Of a stretch of DNA of 64,000 nt, positions 1 to 8,416 are shown in pieces. The stretch is taken from the NCBI GenBank assembly GCA_013122435.1, contig WYDT01000036.1, forward strand, positions 1 to 64,000, written 5' to 3'. Position 1 is the first letter of the stretch. Each line of letters begins with the position of its first letter. The translations under genes and the position numbers were made by a program. The notes under the pieces were generated by a model. The model made no database searches and had not been told where the DNA came from. It saw nothing but the letters and a program-made list of their open reading frames with translations. The stretch comes from Chloroflexi bacterium AL-N1 (lineage in GTDB: Bacteria > Chloroflexota > Chloroflexia > Chloroflexales > Roseiflexaceae).

Positions 1-236
1 CATGTGAATAGTTTACGACTTGTGTGAACTGTTCCTGGGAAAGTGTCATGACATAGCTATTCCATACATTGCGGTTTTCCGTGAAGTGGTAGTCGTAGAA
101 ATGACGAAAAGCGTGTGCATTCATATCGTGACTTCCTCCTGTGTTGTAGGTAACTGGAGGTATTATAGATCAAGTGTTCTAATGAAGCTACAGGATATAC
201 TATCTACCCTCCTAAATAAGCTGTACCCACGTATAT

Positions 237-1031
237 TCAATCATGAAAACAGGCTTCGATTGAGTCTTTCAAATACTTCACAAGTGCATCGATCTCTTCC
301 TCTCGACCTTCCCACTCATCTTGGCGTTCGCCAAGATAGGCCCGCCGTGCCAGATCGAGCGGTGCCTGATGTTCCTGCGGTAATCTGCTAAGAACCCAGG
401 CTGCCGCAACGTCTTTGGGCACAATGTCACCTGTTGACAGTGTCATCCACATGCGGGCAAGCGTCAAGAGCACATTACGCTCATCACCCCTCAGATCACC
501 AATAAGTGCAGGGAGCGAATCAGCCATTGCGCGACGTAGATCCTCCACTGGCACAGGATCGAACAGTTCTTGAGCAGGAGGACCAGCCAGGGCGATGCTG
601 TTATCTCTTACTTTCGTGAGTACAATCGCAAGATCAGAATTAGCTTCGGGCTGGGAGATGTTGTTTTGCTCGAATTCTTCTCTGAGCCACTCACCGTAGA
701 CAAGTTCGTTGCTAGGTGGATAACGCCAGGGAACCACATCAGCGAGGTACAACACAGTAAGCTCAAGGGGCCGAGCAGGTCCATCCTCTGCTTGCTTTCC
801 AGATATTTTCATCAACTGTGCGACCAGATCTCTGCGCGTTGTTTCAGTCAACTGCTCTTTCACAACGACCAGAAGGTCTAGATCGCTTTTGGGACGGAGC
901 CCACCAACCACTGCCGAACCAAACAGATAGACGCTTACAACCATATCGCCGAGCAACTGTTGAACGATGTTGAAAGCCTGTATTACTTCTCGTGGAAATT
1001 GCTGCTCATTTGAGTTATCTATAGGTGTCAA
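237..1031 (-). CDS. AadA-like aminoglycoside nucleotidyltransferase
   Basis: 264 residues, the usual size for AadA/ANT(3'')-ANT(9) enzymes, which transfer AMP to a hydroxyl of streptomycin or spectinomycin. Seen: an N-terminal nucleotidyltransferase fold with the signature GSAVVGGLRPKSDLDLLVV (Gly38-Ser39, metal-binding Asp50 and Asp52), followed by an all-helical C-terminal half of the kind found in the AadA family (DUF4111-like). The start is a TTG: a perfect GGAGG sits 6 bases before it and no better ATG lies upstream. The gene stands alone, with a decayed gene upstream and no integron attC or cassette context visible. Family membership is well supported; whether it confers resistance, and to which drug, cannot be read from the sequence. 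Confidence 0.85.
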   Translation of the reverse strand: MTPIDNSNEQQFPREVIQAFNIVQQLLGDMVVSVYLFGSAVVGGLRPKSDLDLLVVVKEQLTETTRRDLVAQLMKISGKQAEDGPARPLELTVLYLADVVPWRYPPSNELVYGEWLREEFEQNNISQPEANSDLAIVLTKVRDNSIALAGPPAQELFDPVPVEDLRRAMADSLPALIGDLRGDERNVLLTLARMWMTLSTGDIVPKDVAAAWVLSRLPQEHQAPLDLARRAYLGERQDEWEGREEEIDALVKYLKDSIEACFHD

Positions 1032-1113
1032 TGCAAACCTCCATTATTGCTCTAACTGTATTGAGTTGAGCTGGTTCTTTCTACAGCAAATGCTGTTGAT
1101 GACTAACTTTCAC

Positions 1114-1356
1114 TCAGGTTCTTTTCGTGCTCTGCCCAACGAATAGTACCATACCCACGATAATAGCTGTTACTGCGTCCTCGTCTTTGATCGCATTGGG
1201 TCGCTTGCCAATACAAAGTCCAAATTCCACAAAGGCATATCCCTGAGCAGTAATGACGTTCTTATCCTCGACCAGTGCTTGTTGCCGAAAGCCAGTTTCC
1301 TCTCTAACAGGTATGTAACAAGTGCTGTTTTTGACATGATGGTGTAGGGAGCGCAC
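1114..1356 (-). pseudogene. DJ-1/PfpI-family C-terminal fragment
   Basis: An 80-codon open stretch whose residues about 14-51 look like the C-terminal part of DJ-1/PfpI (class I amidotransferase-like) proteins: YIPVREETGF, then a strand-turn-helix NVITAQGYAFVEFGLCIGK, the conserved 'vITaqG..a.eFal.i' block of that family. The N-terminal Rossmann part and the nucleophile elbow Cys are missing, and the tail after residue 55 no longer resembles the family, so this is read as a gene remnant. No ribosome-binding site is evident. It lies between the AadA-like gene and the polysaccharide-lyase-like gene. Identification rests on motif recognition over about 35 residues only. Confidence 0.5.
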
Positions 1357-1458
1357 AAATCTTAATCGTAAGCGACAACTTTCCCTGAAAAGAGTTTTTT
1401 AATTTTTGTTTGGTGCCAGATACAGGGCGTTGTGTAAGATTATGCCACACCACAGTCA

Positions 1459-1487
1459 GAGGGTTAGGTGAAACCCACCTAACCCTC
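1459..1487 (-). terminator. perfect 12-bp hairpin, possible terminator
   Basis: GAGGGTTAGGTG (1459-1470), a 5-base loop AAACC, then CACCTAACCCTC (1476-1487): a perfect 12-bp stem. It lies 82 bases downstream of the polysaccharide-lyase-like gene on the minus strand. No T-run follows on either strand, so it may be a processing or pausing hairpin rather than a classic Rho-independent terminator. Confidence 0.4.
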
Positions 1488-1568
1488 CAATCCTGTATAT
1501 CATTCCTGCGCCATCACAATCAGCAGGTGCAACGGCGTTGCTTTACTGGAATGAGTGTGCGCCTGTTA

Positions 1569-2582
1569 TTATGTATTATGTCCACATGCGTTGGCTGATG
1601 GACCAGGGTAGCCAATGCGCGAATGCGACACAATAAATTCGTCAAACCAGGCGTGCTCATCTTTCTTGGCCTGCCAGATGGGGCTGCTGCTGCCGCCAAA
1701 GAAGGTGCTGGAAAACACCCAGGCAATCTTGGTTGATCGGGTGGGCGCATCCCGGAAGTAGAAGTTCGGGTAACTGGCCGCCTTGACCCCATCGAACCAA
1801 CCTTCCATCAACCCATTATATTGGCCGGGTGTGTTCAAGCGCATGCGAATCTCGATGTGATGCCAGCGTCCGGGGACGAAGGTTGCCTGGAAACCCTCAG
1901 TGTTCCACCAGAAACGATCACCTGGATCAAAGTTGTTTTCTTTGGGGACATGGACGTAGAATTCCACTTTGCCGTCCTCACGCCACATAAGACGCCCCGA
2001 CCACTCGTGAGTCCGATCTTCATAGGAGACTGCACCGCCAAACCCAGGCAGCTTACCACCGAGCACAAAATCGAAATCTTCGTCAAAGCGCACCCAGTAG
2101 CTCATGTACAGATCTTCATACTCGCCCTTCAGATCGATGAACCACTGTGCACCACTGTTTTTGGATTGCTGACCACCTTTGGGATACAGAATTCGTGTTG
2201 ATTTGCCGCTTCCACCGTAGGCAGTCTGGCTGTCCACTACAACCCGCCCTTCGTCTGGCCCGTTGGCCCACTTGGTCCCCGGCCACAACGCTTTCCATTC
2301 ATCATCGTCCTTCGGGCCAGTGGGAAAGGAGTTCATTGTCTCGCGGAAGACGTAGGCAGATGCTGCTTCACCTTCGGAATTGGTGGGACATTCATCAAAT
2401 GCTATGTGAGCCCGAGCGTTGTGTGCTGGTTGGTTGATATCATCGGTTGTTGAAGCGTACACATTCCCATGATGCGGGTTAACACTAGCCACACTAACGA
2501 GCAATAAACCAACCACCGTAAAGATAATCATCCGTTGCAGTCTGGAAATGGCTTTATTGCGAGCATTCTTTGTTGTTAACAT
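1569..2582 (-). CDS. secreted polysaccharide-lyase-like (PL14-type) protein
   Basis: 337 residues. An N-terminal basic stretch and hydrophobic segment (about residues 17-35) followed by an Ala-containing site indicate Sec export. The mature part has the jelly-roll signature of PL14-type lyases and related concanavalin-like proteins: YMSYWVRFDEDFDF, GGKLPGFGG, RWHHIEIRMRLN, a segment describing a small displaced ligand loop, and AWFDEFIVSHSRIGYPG near the C-terminus. Such proteins depolymerise alginate- or glucuronan-like polymers by beta-elimination, but most bacterial members are uncharacterised, so substrate is unknown. A good ribosome-binding site (GAGGTGG) precedes the ATG by 6 bases. It is one of four secreted carbohydrate-active proteins in the window, in keeping with a predatory or saprophytic life style. 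Confidence 0.7.
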   Translation of the reverse strand: MLTTKNARNKAISRLQRMIIFTVVGLLLVSVASVNPHHGNVYASTTDDINQPAHNARAHIAFDECPTNSEGEAASAYVFRETMNSFPTGPKDDDEWKALWPGTKWANGPDEGRVVVDSQTAYGGSGKSTRILYPKGGQQSKNSGAQWFIDLKGEYEDLYMSYWVRFDEDFDFVLGGKLPGFGGAVSYEDRTHEWSGRLMWREDGKVEFYVHVPKENNFDPGDRFWWNTEGFQATFVPGRWHHIEIRMRLNTPGQYNGLMEGWFDGVKAASYPNFYFRDAPTRSTKIAWVFSSTFFGGSSSPIWQAKKDEHAWFDEFIVSHSRIGYPGPSANACGHNT

Positions 2583-2666
2583 TGTTCCACCTCAAGCTAA
2601 AAAGGCTGAGATACCACAGGAAAAATGTTCATATGTGCACCCTTCCCTCCATAAGGAGAGTGCCCC

Positions 2667-2798
2667 ATGAACCAAACGGTTTGCGTTAGCAGCCAGCGGG
2701 ATTTAGCAGGATTACCTTCAAATGAAGCAAAGACTGCAGAAATCGAGTTCTTCGTCTTGGAATATGCTTACCCACGTGCTGCACCATTGTTTGGGTAG
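2667..2798 (+). CDS. possible 43-residue small ORF
   Basis: An ATG-initiated reading frame of 43 codons preceded by AAGGAGAG, 6 bases from the ATG. The peptide (MNQTVCVSSQRDLAGL...) has no hydrophobic segment and matches nothing I know. The only support is the ribosome-binding site; it could equally be chance or the start of a decayed gene, because the following 600 bases hold no other credible frame. Confidence 0.22.
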   Translation: MNQTVCVSSQRDLAGLPSNEAKTAEIEFFVLEYAYPRAAPLFG

Positions 2799-3389
2799 CT
2801 TTACGGAATGCCGGACTTCGAGCCGAAACCCCGCCCCTGCTATAGTACGGACCATTGCTTTTTAGGAATGGCCAGAAACAACCACGCTGATTTTAGAAAG
2901 CCAACGTACCGCAAAGCGACTTTGACAGCCAAAGCTGACTCATATGATGGAAATGAACTGATTTGAACTGCTATGGACCATAACTCAGATAATCTGTACA
3001 GAAACTTGAAAACTACATCCATCATTATAATAAAAAGTTAACCACTTTAACAATAAAAAATTGTGGCAATTTTGGCCTTCACGAATCGGGGCAAAGAAGA
3101 AGCGATCTTTCCACATACCATCACATCAAGACCCTATCCAGGCGATATAGCTGAAGACGGCACCTTACCATAGACCGCCTTCAGCACTTTTAACATTCTA
3201 TCGGTTGCCGCAATTGTCCTGAACGAGATATGTGCTATATAGTTGTCTGGAATTACGTATCACATATTGGTCTGTAGACAAAAGTATATCGGTATGTCTC
3301 ATAAGAAACTCAGGTACTGTATACGTACTTTGCTATGCAAAGCTGTTGCTGGCGGAAGCACCTTGCCCATATGGTTGCCAATCTCCCCT
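2799..3389. other. 591 bases with no credible gene
   Basis: No reading frame with a ribosome-binding site or recognisable motif was found; only short frames on both strands. The one structure is an imperfect hairpin, GCTGAAGACGG (3150-3160) against CCGCCTTCAGC (3175-3185), 14-base loop, one A-C mismatch, followed on the plus strand by CACTTTTAAC. It resembles a weak plus-strand terminator, but no clear plus-strand gene precedes it apart from the 43-codon frame at 2667. Confidence 0.4.
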
Positions 3390-3860
3390 TTACCCAATCC
3401 ATTCTTTCCACTGATTCGTAAATTGTTTTTCCAGCGCTTTCAGGTAAATACTGGCTTTCGCATAGAAGATCAAGAGTGCTTCGTGATAGATCTGGAACTG
3501 TACGTAAGGGGAAGCCATAAACCCCTGCCCTCGGTCAATCTGCTTATTATGGACATCGTCTTCTGATAATTCGCTTAACACCTTGTACAGTTCTGCATCC
3601 AGCTTTTTGTACCAACCGTTAAGACTCGCCACGCTGTTCGTCGTTTCTGGCTGCGAGGCACGATATTCCCAATCCTGCCTGAAAGTCTTGAAGGAATGGA
3701 TGTACACCTGTTGAATGTAGCCCATTTCCTCACATAATTCGCCTAAAGTTGCGTTATGGCCGGGGAGCTTGTAGGCCAGATCCTGGTCAGAGATCAGGTC
3801 CATGAGTTGGTCGCGCAGGTCTTGCGTTCCCGGAAGCTCATGTTCGATAATGCTGTTCAT
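3390..3860 (-). CDS. DinB-like family protein
   Basis: 156 residues, typical for the DinB/YfiT four-helix-bundle superfamily of putative metal-dependent enzymes (several members are thiol-S-transferases). Visible helix patterns: an N-terminal helix with repeated Leu and Asp, a central segment YIQQVYIHSFKTFRQDWEY with a candidate metal-ligand His, and a C-terminal helix QFQIYHEALLIFYAKASIYLKAL with a second His. The ATG is preceded by GGAGG at 7 bases. The gene is monocistronic. Function is unknown; family assignment is moderately secure. Confidence 0.6.
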   Translation of the reverse strand: MNSIIEHELPGTQDLRDQLMDLISDQDLAYKLPGHNATLGELCEEMGYIQQVYIHSFKTFRQDWEYRASQPETTNSVASLNGWYKKLDAELYKVLSELSEDDVHNKQIDRGQGFMASPYVQFQIYHEALLIFYAKASIYLKALEKQFTNQWKEWIG

Positions 3861-4253
3861 CTTTTTCCTCCAAAGGTATATGAGATAGTGCGATAATAGT
3901 ACAAATGTTCTTTATGTGCAAGGTATAGTAATGATTGTGAAGTAAGTGATAGATGGGTAGCGATGTTCTTTTGGGAGGCAACATTAGCGGGCCATCAGCT
4001 CATCGGCATAATTGGTTTTACTATCGTTCAAGTTTGAGGCAACAAGGCCCTGAAGATGGTTGAGAGGAAGCTGTGTAATGCAATAGTGATGGGAACGTCT
4101 ATCGGTGCTGGGGAAATATAAATGGATGGTTGATCGGAAGCCAGAACTCTCTTCATCATAGTAGTGCTTGTAAGATTATCGTTGGATTTTGCACGAAACG
4201 ATTTAACATTTCTTCCAGCGTTTCGTTATGGCTCGTTGGTTGTTCTGACCAGC
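3861..4253. other. 393 bases between DinB and pip, nothing recognised
   Basis: Both neighbours are on the minus strand, so this holds the upstream region of the DinB gene and the downstream region of the peptidase gene. No gene, strong hairpin or convincing promoter was identified. Confidence 0.4.
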
Positions 4254-5210
4254 TTAAGGTATGTTCCGAAACGTATCTAAAGCAACCATCATTGCTTCAG
4301 GAAAGCCGATACCTCCATGTCCTGCATCATCCAGAATATGCAACGCGCTCGCTGGCCAGGCACGATGTAAAGCCCATGCTGTGTTCAGAGGACCAGAAAT
4401 ATCCCACCGACCATGGATGAGCACAGCGGGAATATTCTTTAATCTGTCCATTCCAGCCATTATTTCGTTATCAGCCAGAAAGCACCCATGACTCCAGTAG
4501 TGTGTTACCAGACGAGCAAAGATAAGGCGAAACTGTGGGTCTCGGTAACGCGGATCTGGCTCCCAACCGGGCATTAAGGAAACATGTGTATCCTCCCATT
4601 GACACCATTCAAACGCTGCACGTTCATATATCTCGGGATCAGGATTGGCTAACAGGCGAGCATATGCCGCAGATACGTCACCATTTTGCTCAACCTCTGG
4701 TACGAGATGAATAAAACGCTCCCACTCGCGGGGGAAAATACGCCCCATGTCTCGGGTGATCCAGGCGATTTCACGTCGTGTTCCGGCAGTGATGGCGCCA
4801 AGCACCATAGCCCTTACTCGCTCAGGATAACGCTGGGCATACACCAGACCAAGTGTTACTCCCCAGGACACTCCTACAACCACCCAGCGTTCAATACCTA
4901 GATGCTGACGCAAAGCTTCAATATCAGCTATAAGATGATTGGTAGTGTTCGTATTGAGATTAACATCAGGCTCAGAGGCAAGGGGACGGCTGCGCCCACA
5001 ACCTCTTTGGTCAAAAAGGACGGCGCGGTAAGCTTTAGGGTCAAAATTGTGACGTGCGCCAATACTGCAACCACTTCCAGGTCCACCGTGGAGATAGATG
5101 GCAGGTGTGCCTTCAGGGGAACCAACCTGTTCCCAATAAAGTTCATACCCATCCCCAACCTCAAGAGTGCCTGAGTCAAAGGGTTCAATGGCTGGATAAC
5201 GTTTCGTCAT
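4254..5210 (-). CDS. pip: proline iminopeptidase
   Basis: 318 residues, standard length for MEROPS S33 proline iminopeptidases, alpha/beta hydrolases that release N-terminal proline from peptides in the cytoplasm. Seen: the family block HGGPGSGCS at 41-49 (oxyanion region), FDQRGCGRS at 67-74, the nucleophile elbow GVSWG with Ser115, the acid in HGRWDISGP (Asp270) and the catalytic His in DAGHGG (His298). The N-terminus YPAIEPFDSGTLEVGDG is characteristic of the family. GGAGA lies about 8 bases before the ATG. There is no signal peptide. It is separated by about 110 bases from the gene upstream and is probably transcribed alone. Confidence 0.9.
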   Translation of the reverse strand: MTKRYPAIEPFDSGTLEVGDGYELYWEQVGSPEGTPAIYLHGGPGSGCSIGARHNFDPKAYRAVLFDQRGCGRSRPLASEPDVNLNTNTTNHLIADIEALRQHLGIERWVVVGVSWGVTLGLVYAQRYPERVRAMVLGAITAGTRREIAWITRDMGRIFPREWERFIHLVPEVEQNGDVSAAYARLLANPDPEIYERAAFEWCQWEDTHVSLMPGWEPDPRYRDPQFRLIFARLVTHYWSHGCFLADNEIMAGMDRLKNIPAVLIHGRWDISGPLNTAWALHRAWPASALHILDDAGHGGIGFPEAMMVALDTFRNIP

Positions 5211-5320
5211 GCTTGTCTCCGTATGGCGTATATTCAGGTAGAGACCCGTTTCTATTGTAATAGAAACGGTTTAGAACGATCTATGTCTACAATAGTATCA
5301 CGAGATGATGAGTCACTGTT

Positions 5321-6583
5321 CTAGGTGATGACCGAAACACCTGTCTTCTGTATATGATTCTTGATGTGGATACGCATATTGGTTTGTAATGCTGCCACAT
5401 CGATGCGTTCAGCTTCCAAGAATGTCGTAAACCGCAACAAACCTTGTGCCAAAGCCTGATGAAATGAAATTCCACCAGCAAACCAGGGCTCTTGCCACAA
5501 TCCGTTGAGCAAGAGCGTTTTTGTATCGCGCTCTAGTTTCATATCAATTCTTGCTACTAACCTGTCTCCAAATAAAACTGGCATCGTGTATGGCCCATAA
5601 GAGCGTTTAGCAGCAGGCTTGTAGATCTCCCAAAGGTAATCAAAATCAAAAAGCTCTTTTGCTCTTCCACGCGCACTGACATATTCGAGTGGCGACAGGA
5701 AAATGACCTCTTCTGTTGCCGAATGTAGTGGTTGCCAACTCTCTGGCAGGATTTGTTGTGACAATGCCTCAAGACATGGCCAATCAGCTGCACGGAGATA
5801 CAGCGATGGCTTGCTTCCCTCCAATTGAACCGATGTAAGCTGATTGGCCTCCAGCATGTCGCGCAGTTTTGTTTTAGCCTCTTGTGCGCTAACCGGGCGG
5901 TCGCTCACAGACTTGAGGATACGGCGAAAATCACGTTCGGTGACAAGCCCAAGCTGAGCTATTGATTTATGCACAAAATAGTCGATTGTGTCGCTTTCGG
6001 ATGCTGACCACTGCACATTCGCTGGTGCAACGTGTTCCAGGAAATCATAGATACGCTCCGTTCCTTTGCGGCTATACGTCATCAACTCGCCGGTAAACCA
6101 CAGATAGTACAGCGCGACCCCCGTGTCTTTGCTCCCTCGATAATGCTCGGTTGCTTTCCCCTCTATGTCCCTACTTCTCAATGGACCCTGTGCACGAATT
6201 TCCTGTCTGACTCTGTCCAGAAGTGTTGGGTTAGCCTGTGCAAATTCATACCAACGCTTTTCAGATTTGCGTCGTTCCATCATGACACGCCAGTATGGAA
6301 GTTCCTCGATGGGGTAAATCATTAGCCCACCGCCATAATCGAAGAAACGTCGGTCGGTGTACAAAAGCTTTGTCAAATATGAGGGGGTATAATCCTGAAC
6401 TCGGCCCCACAGGACAATGTCGGGGCTGGAGGCGACGATTGAAACCGGATCGATCTGGACCGCTTCAACTGTGCGTAATGCCTCGGCGGTGCCTTCTTTA
6501 CCAGCCCAGCGTCTGCCTGGCCATAGACCTTGTTTCCCGAGTATAAAACGGCGTTGAATAGTTGTATTGATAGAATGTGTCAT
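5321..6583 (-). CDS. YcaQ/AlkX-type DNA glycosylase
   Basis: 420 residues of the HTH_42 (AlkZ/YcaQ) superfamily, winged-helix proteins that unhook interstrand crosslinks or excise bulky alkylated bases. The N-terminus RRFILGKQGL leads to TVEAVQIDPVSIV; Gln43-Ile44-Asp45 is the QxD catalytic motif of the YcaQ/AlkX branch, as opposed to the QxQ of Streptomyces AlkZ that protects azinomycin producers. Downstream blocks LWGRVQDY, YGGGLMIYPIEELPYW, LFDFDYLWEIYKPAAKR and YTMPVLFGDRLVARID are typical. A crosslink-repair enzyme in a genome rich in secondary metabolism could serve self-resistance, but here it is 19 kb from the NRPS operon, so a housekeeping repair role is more likely. Confidence 0.85.
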   Translation of the reverse strand: MTHSINTTIQRRFILGKQGLWPGRRWAGKEGTAEALRTVEAVQIDPVSIVASSPDIVLWGRVQDYTPSYLTKLLYTDRRFFDYGGGLMIYPIEELPYWRVMMERRKSEKRWYEFAQANPTLLDRVRQEIRAQGPLRSRDIEGKATEHYRGSKDTGVALYYLWFTGELMTYSRKGTERIYDFLEHVAPANVQWSASESDTIDYFVHKSIAQLGLVTERDFRRILKSVSDRPVSAQEAKTKLRDMLEANQLTSVQLEGSKPSLYLRAADWPCLEALSQQILPESWQPLHSATEEVIFLSPLEYVSARGRAKELFDFDYLWEIYKPAAKRSYGPYTMPVLFGDRLVARIDMKLERDTKTLLLNGLWQEPWFAGGISFHQALAQGLLRFTTFLEAERIDVAALQTNMRIHIKNHIQKTGVSVIT

Positions 6584-6644
6584 GTTGGTTGTTCTGCTAG
6601 ATCAAAATGCAGGTCATATGTATTCTTCAAAGAGGATTATCGCT

Positions 6645-7226
6645 CTAACTTGTGCCTGAAGCACGCTTGTTTTGAGCAGCGAGTTCGGCCACTTCTTTGA
6701 TCCGTTTGGCGCGTGTCTCGGGCTTCTTCGCCAGCTTGAGCCAGCGCAGCATATCACGCTTGGCTGAATCAGGAAATGTTTCGTAGTTCTGCAAAGCAGG
6801 TGGGTGCTGTTCTAACGCTTCGATCAGATCAGCGGGTTTGATCAGCGCATCTACATCATTCATAAAGTCCCACAGCCCAGTCGCTTTGGCCAATTCCACC
6901 GCCTTCAATCCGGCCTCATGCATCCGTCCTTCGGCAGTCAATCTAGCTACGTGGTCTTTGTAAGTCTGTGACCAGTGCTGAGTCTTGCGAGGTGATAAGA
7001 GTTGCATGGTCCGTTCGTCATCGAGCTTCATGCGCCGTCCATCTATCCAACCAAAGCATAGCACTTCGTCCAAAACTTCTTGAATGGACACATATTTATC
7101 AGGAACATTTTTCTTATAGGTGACCAGCCAGATGGATTCCTGTTGTGTGTGATGTTCTTCAAACCATGCGCGTAACTCTGCGACGGATTGTACTTCGACT
7201 CGGGGGAGTTCGTGCATCTTTGTCAT
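6645..7226 (-). CDS. YdeI/OmpD-associated family protein
   Basis: 193 residues. The N-terminal half carries the YdeI pattern: an Ala-Trp-Phe/Leu-x-x-H helix (ELRAWFEEHH), SIWLVTYKK, then VLDEVLCFGWIDGRR and the LSPRK.Q.WS block; the C-terminal half contains the PADLIEALEQHPPALQNYETFP segment. Members have been linked to bacteriocin or peptide tolerance and to OmpD-associated phenotypes, but the biochemical role is unknown. The start is uncertain: no ribosome-binding site is seen at Met1, and Met4 is an alternative. Encoded between the glycosylase and a toxin-antitoxin pair. Confidence 0.75.
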   Translation of the reverse strand: MTKMHELPRVEVQSVAELRAWFEEHHTQQESIWLVTYKKNVPDKYVSIQEVLDEVLCFGWIDGRRMKLDDERTMQLLSPRKTQHWSQTYKDHVARLTAEGRMHEAGLKAVELAKATGLWDFMNDVDALIKPADLIEALEQHPPALQNYETFPDSAKRDMLRWLKLAKKPETRAKRIKEVAELAAQNKRASGTS

Positions 7227-7295
7227 GGGTCAATCTCGTTGAGCGAAACGTAATGTTGGGGGCGATACTTGATTGTAGTAAGTGCTTTGGAAAGC

Positions 7296-7559
7296 TCATT
7301 TGATGAGATGGTTATAGTCAGCGTGAGAACCAATCCAAAACCAGGCGATGGTGTCATCTTCAAGAAGTCCCAGAGCACGCCATCCAAGACCGACACGAAC
7401 CGAATATATTAGCTCTGTTTGGTGGACACGCTTAAATTGAAGACTTGGATGTCTAGGATTTTCACGCCACAGACGATAATTCTTACGTGCTACCTCCTTG
7501 ACTGCGTCAGGTAAGTTGCGGAAATGGACGAGAAAATCCTCGGTGAGTACTGATTTCAC
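7296..7559 (-). CDS. RelE/ParE-superfamily toxin
   Basis: 87 residues with the compact RelE/ParE fold pattern: an N-terminal helix (FLVHFRNLPDAVKEVARKNY), LWRENPRHPSLQFKRV, then strands with the conserved Arg and Trp residues (YSVRVGLGWRALGL) and a C-terminal WFWIGSHADYNHLI strand in the place of the usual catalytic His/Tyr. Such toxins either cleave ribosome-bound mRNA or poison gyrase; the sequence does not decide which. It starts at GTG overlapping the antitoxin stop by four bases (GTGA), the antitoxin-first arrangement usual for this class. Confidence 0.8.
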   Translation of the reverse strand: MKSVLTEDFLVHFRNLPDAVKEVARKNYRLWRENPRHPSLQFKRVHQTELIYSVRVGLGWRALGLLEDDTIAWFWIGSHADYNHLIK

Positions 7560-7774
7560 AATTCGTCAAATCCCGTATTCGTAATTCTGCCGACCCGCAT
7601 ATCGGCCCGTGCTTTGGCTGCGAGTTCAGCAAGTGTATCTTGGGATTGAGCAAAGGTTGTATCCCACTTTAGATCATCTGCTAATTCTTCAAGGATAAGT
7701 GATGCGATAGCGTCCTGTTTTTCCGGTGGAAGCTCTTGCACTGCCGCAATTGCCTTATCTAGGAGTTCAGTCAT
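7556..7774 (-). CDS. antitoxin of the RelE/ParE pair
   Basis: 72 residues: a helical N-terminus (LLDKAIAAVQELPPEKQDAIASLILEELADD) as in small DUF-type antitoxins paired with RelE/ParE toxins, then a short acidic and flexible C-terminus that would wrap the toxin. GGAAGGA precedes the ATG by 7 bases. Translationally coupled to the toxin by a 4-base overlap. Autoregulation by the complex is expected from the family, but no operator was identified. Confidence 0.75.
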   Translation of the reverse strand: MTELLDKAIAAVQELPPEKQDAIASLILEELADDLKWDTTFAQSQDTLAELAAKARADMRVGRITNTGFDEL

Positions 7775-7775
7775 C

Positions 7776-7908
7776 TTATGTCCTTCCGTGTTGATTTTTG
7801 CCCGTATCTTGCTCTACAGCTTTGCCAATAATCTCGATTGCTGACACTCATAAGATAGTTTGTCTCATCTAAAATGTGCTGCAAGTACTCACGCGCTGAC
7901 CGTGACAT
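7776..7908 (-). pseudogene. decayed HEPN-domain (DUF86) toxin partner
   Basis: Directly after, and overlapping the end of, the MNT gene, an ATG opens MSRSAREYLQHILDETNYLM, the N-terminal helix of DUF86/HEPN proteins. After SVS the frame loses similarity, and one frame over the sequence continues AIEIIGKAVEQ, the characteristic C-terminal HEPN helix (family consensus 'raf.rsieiIGeAvk'). The central part, which holds the catalytic Rx4-6H motif, is missing, so this is a HEPN gene with an internal deletion and a frame change. It ends 2 bases before the next antitoxin's ATG. Confidence 0.65.
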
Positions 7909-8200
7909 ACGTTACCTCACGCAGGATGTTAGGGCCAATATGCGGACTGAGTGATTCGGGTGTGACAATATCAACTTTGCGCCCCAGCACATCTTCCAGA
8001 AAGAAGGCCAGTTGCATAAAGTGCTGAAAATTCTTCTGGTGTGGTTCGAACTCAATGAGCATATCTACGTCACTTTCCGTGTTCTGCTCATCTCGCACAA
8101 ACGAACCAAAGAGTCCATAGCGACGCACACCTAGTTGATGCAGTTGTGCATGATGTCTTTGTAAAACAGTAAAGATCTGTTCTTTGGCCATGACCTGCAT
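7889..8200 (-). CDS. MNT-type minimal nucleotidyltransferase (antitoxin)
   Basis: 103 residues from the ATG that has GAGGT 5 bases upstream; an ATG nine bases further in (MAKEQIF) is an alternative. Seen: GLFGSFVRDE with Gly32-Ser33, and SDVDMLIEF with metal ligands Asp44 and Asp46, followed by the short C-terminal helix GRKVDIVTPE. MNT proteins AMPylate and silence a HEPN RNase encoded immediately downstream. Here the HEPN partner is reduced to a remnant that overlaps this gene's 3' end, so the antitoxin is orphaned. The catalytic motif is intact, so it may still be expressed or act in trans. Confidence 0.75.
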   Translation of the reverse strand: MQVMAKEQIFTVLQRHHAQLHQLGVRRYGLFGSFVRDEQNTESDVDMLIEFEPHQKNFQHFMQLAFFLEDVLGRKVDIVTPESLSPHIGPNILREVTYVTVSA

Positions 8201-8416
8201 ACGGCACCTCACTGGTTCAGGATGATACTCTATTAAGTATACCACGCACGGATGGTGCCGACCAAAACCATTTCCTCTGATATATTTGGAGAATAGTGTT
8301 TATAGCTTTAGGTCAATGTGTGCCGTGTGCGTACTTACCACAATGTTTTCGTTGACTCATTCACAAAGACGGCGCAACACTAAATCCATGTGGGTGAACT
8401 TACCTAAAAAACAATG

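Noticed and set aside
20-391. A 123-codon open frame at the start of the window
   Set aside because: It overlaps the 3' end of the AadA-like gene on the other strand, has no motif and low-complexity translation; treated as chance. The first 236 bases show no gene.
2840-3025. A 61-codon minus-strand frame with a hydrophobic stretch
   Set aside because: No ribosome-binding site, no family resemblance, and the region is non-coding in character.
5321-6583. YcaQ-type glycosylase as a self-resistance gene of the NRPS product
   Set aside because: It has the QxD motif of the general-repair branch and lies 19 kb from the NRPS operon with housekeeping genes between.
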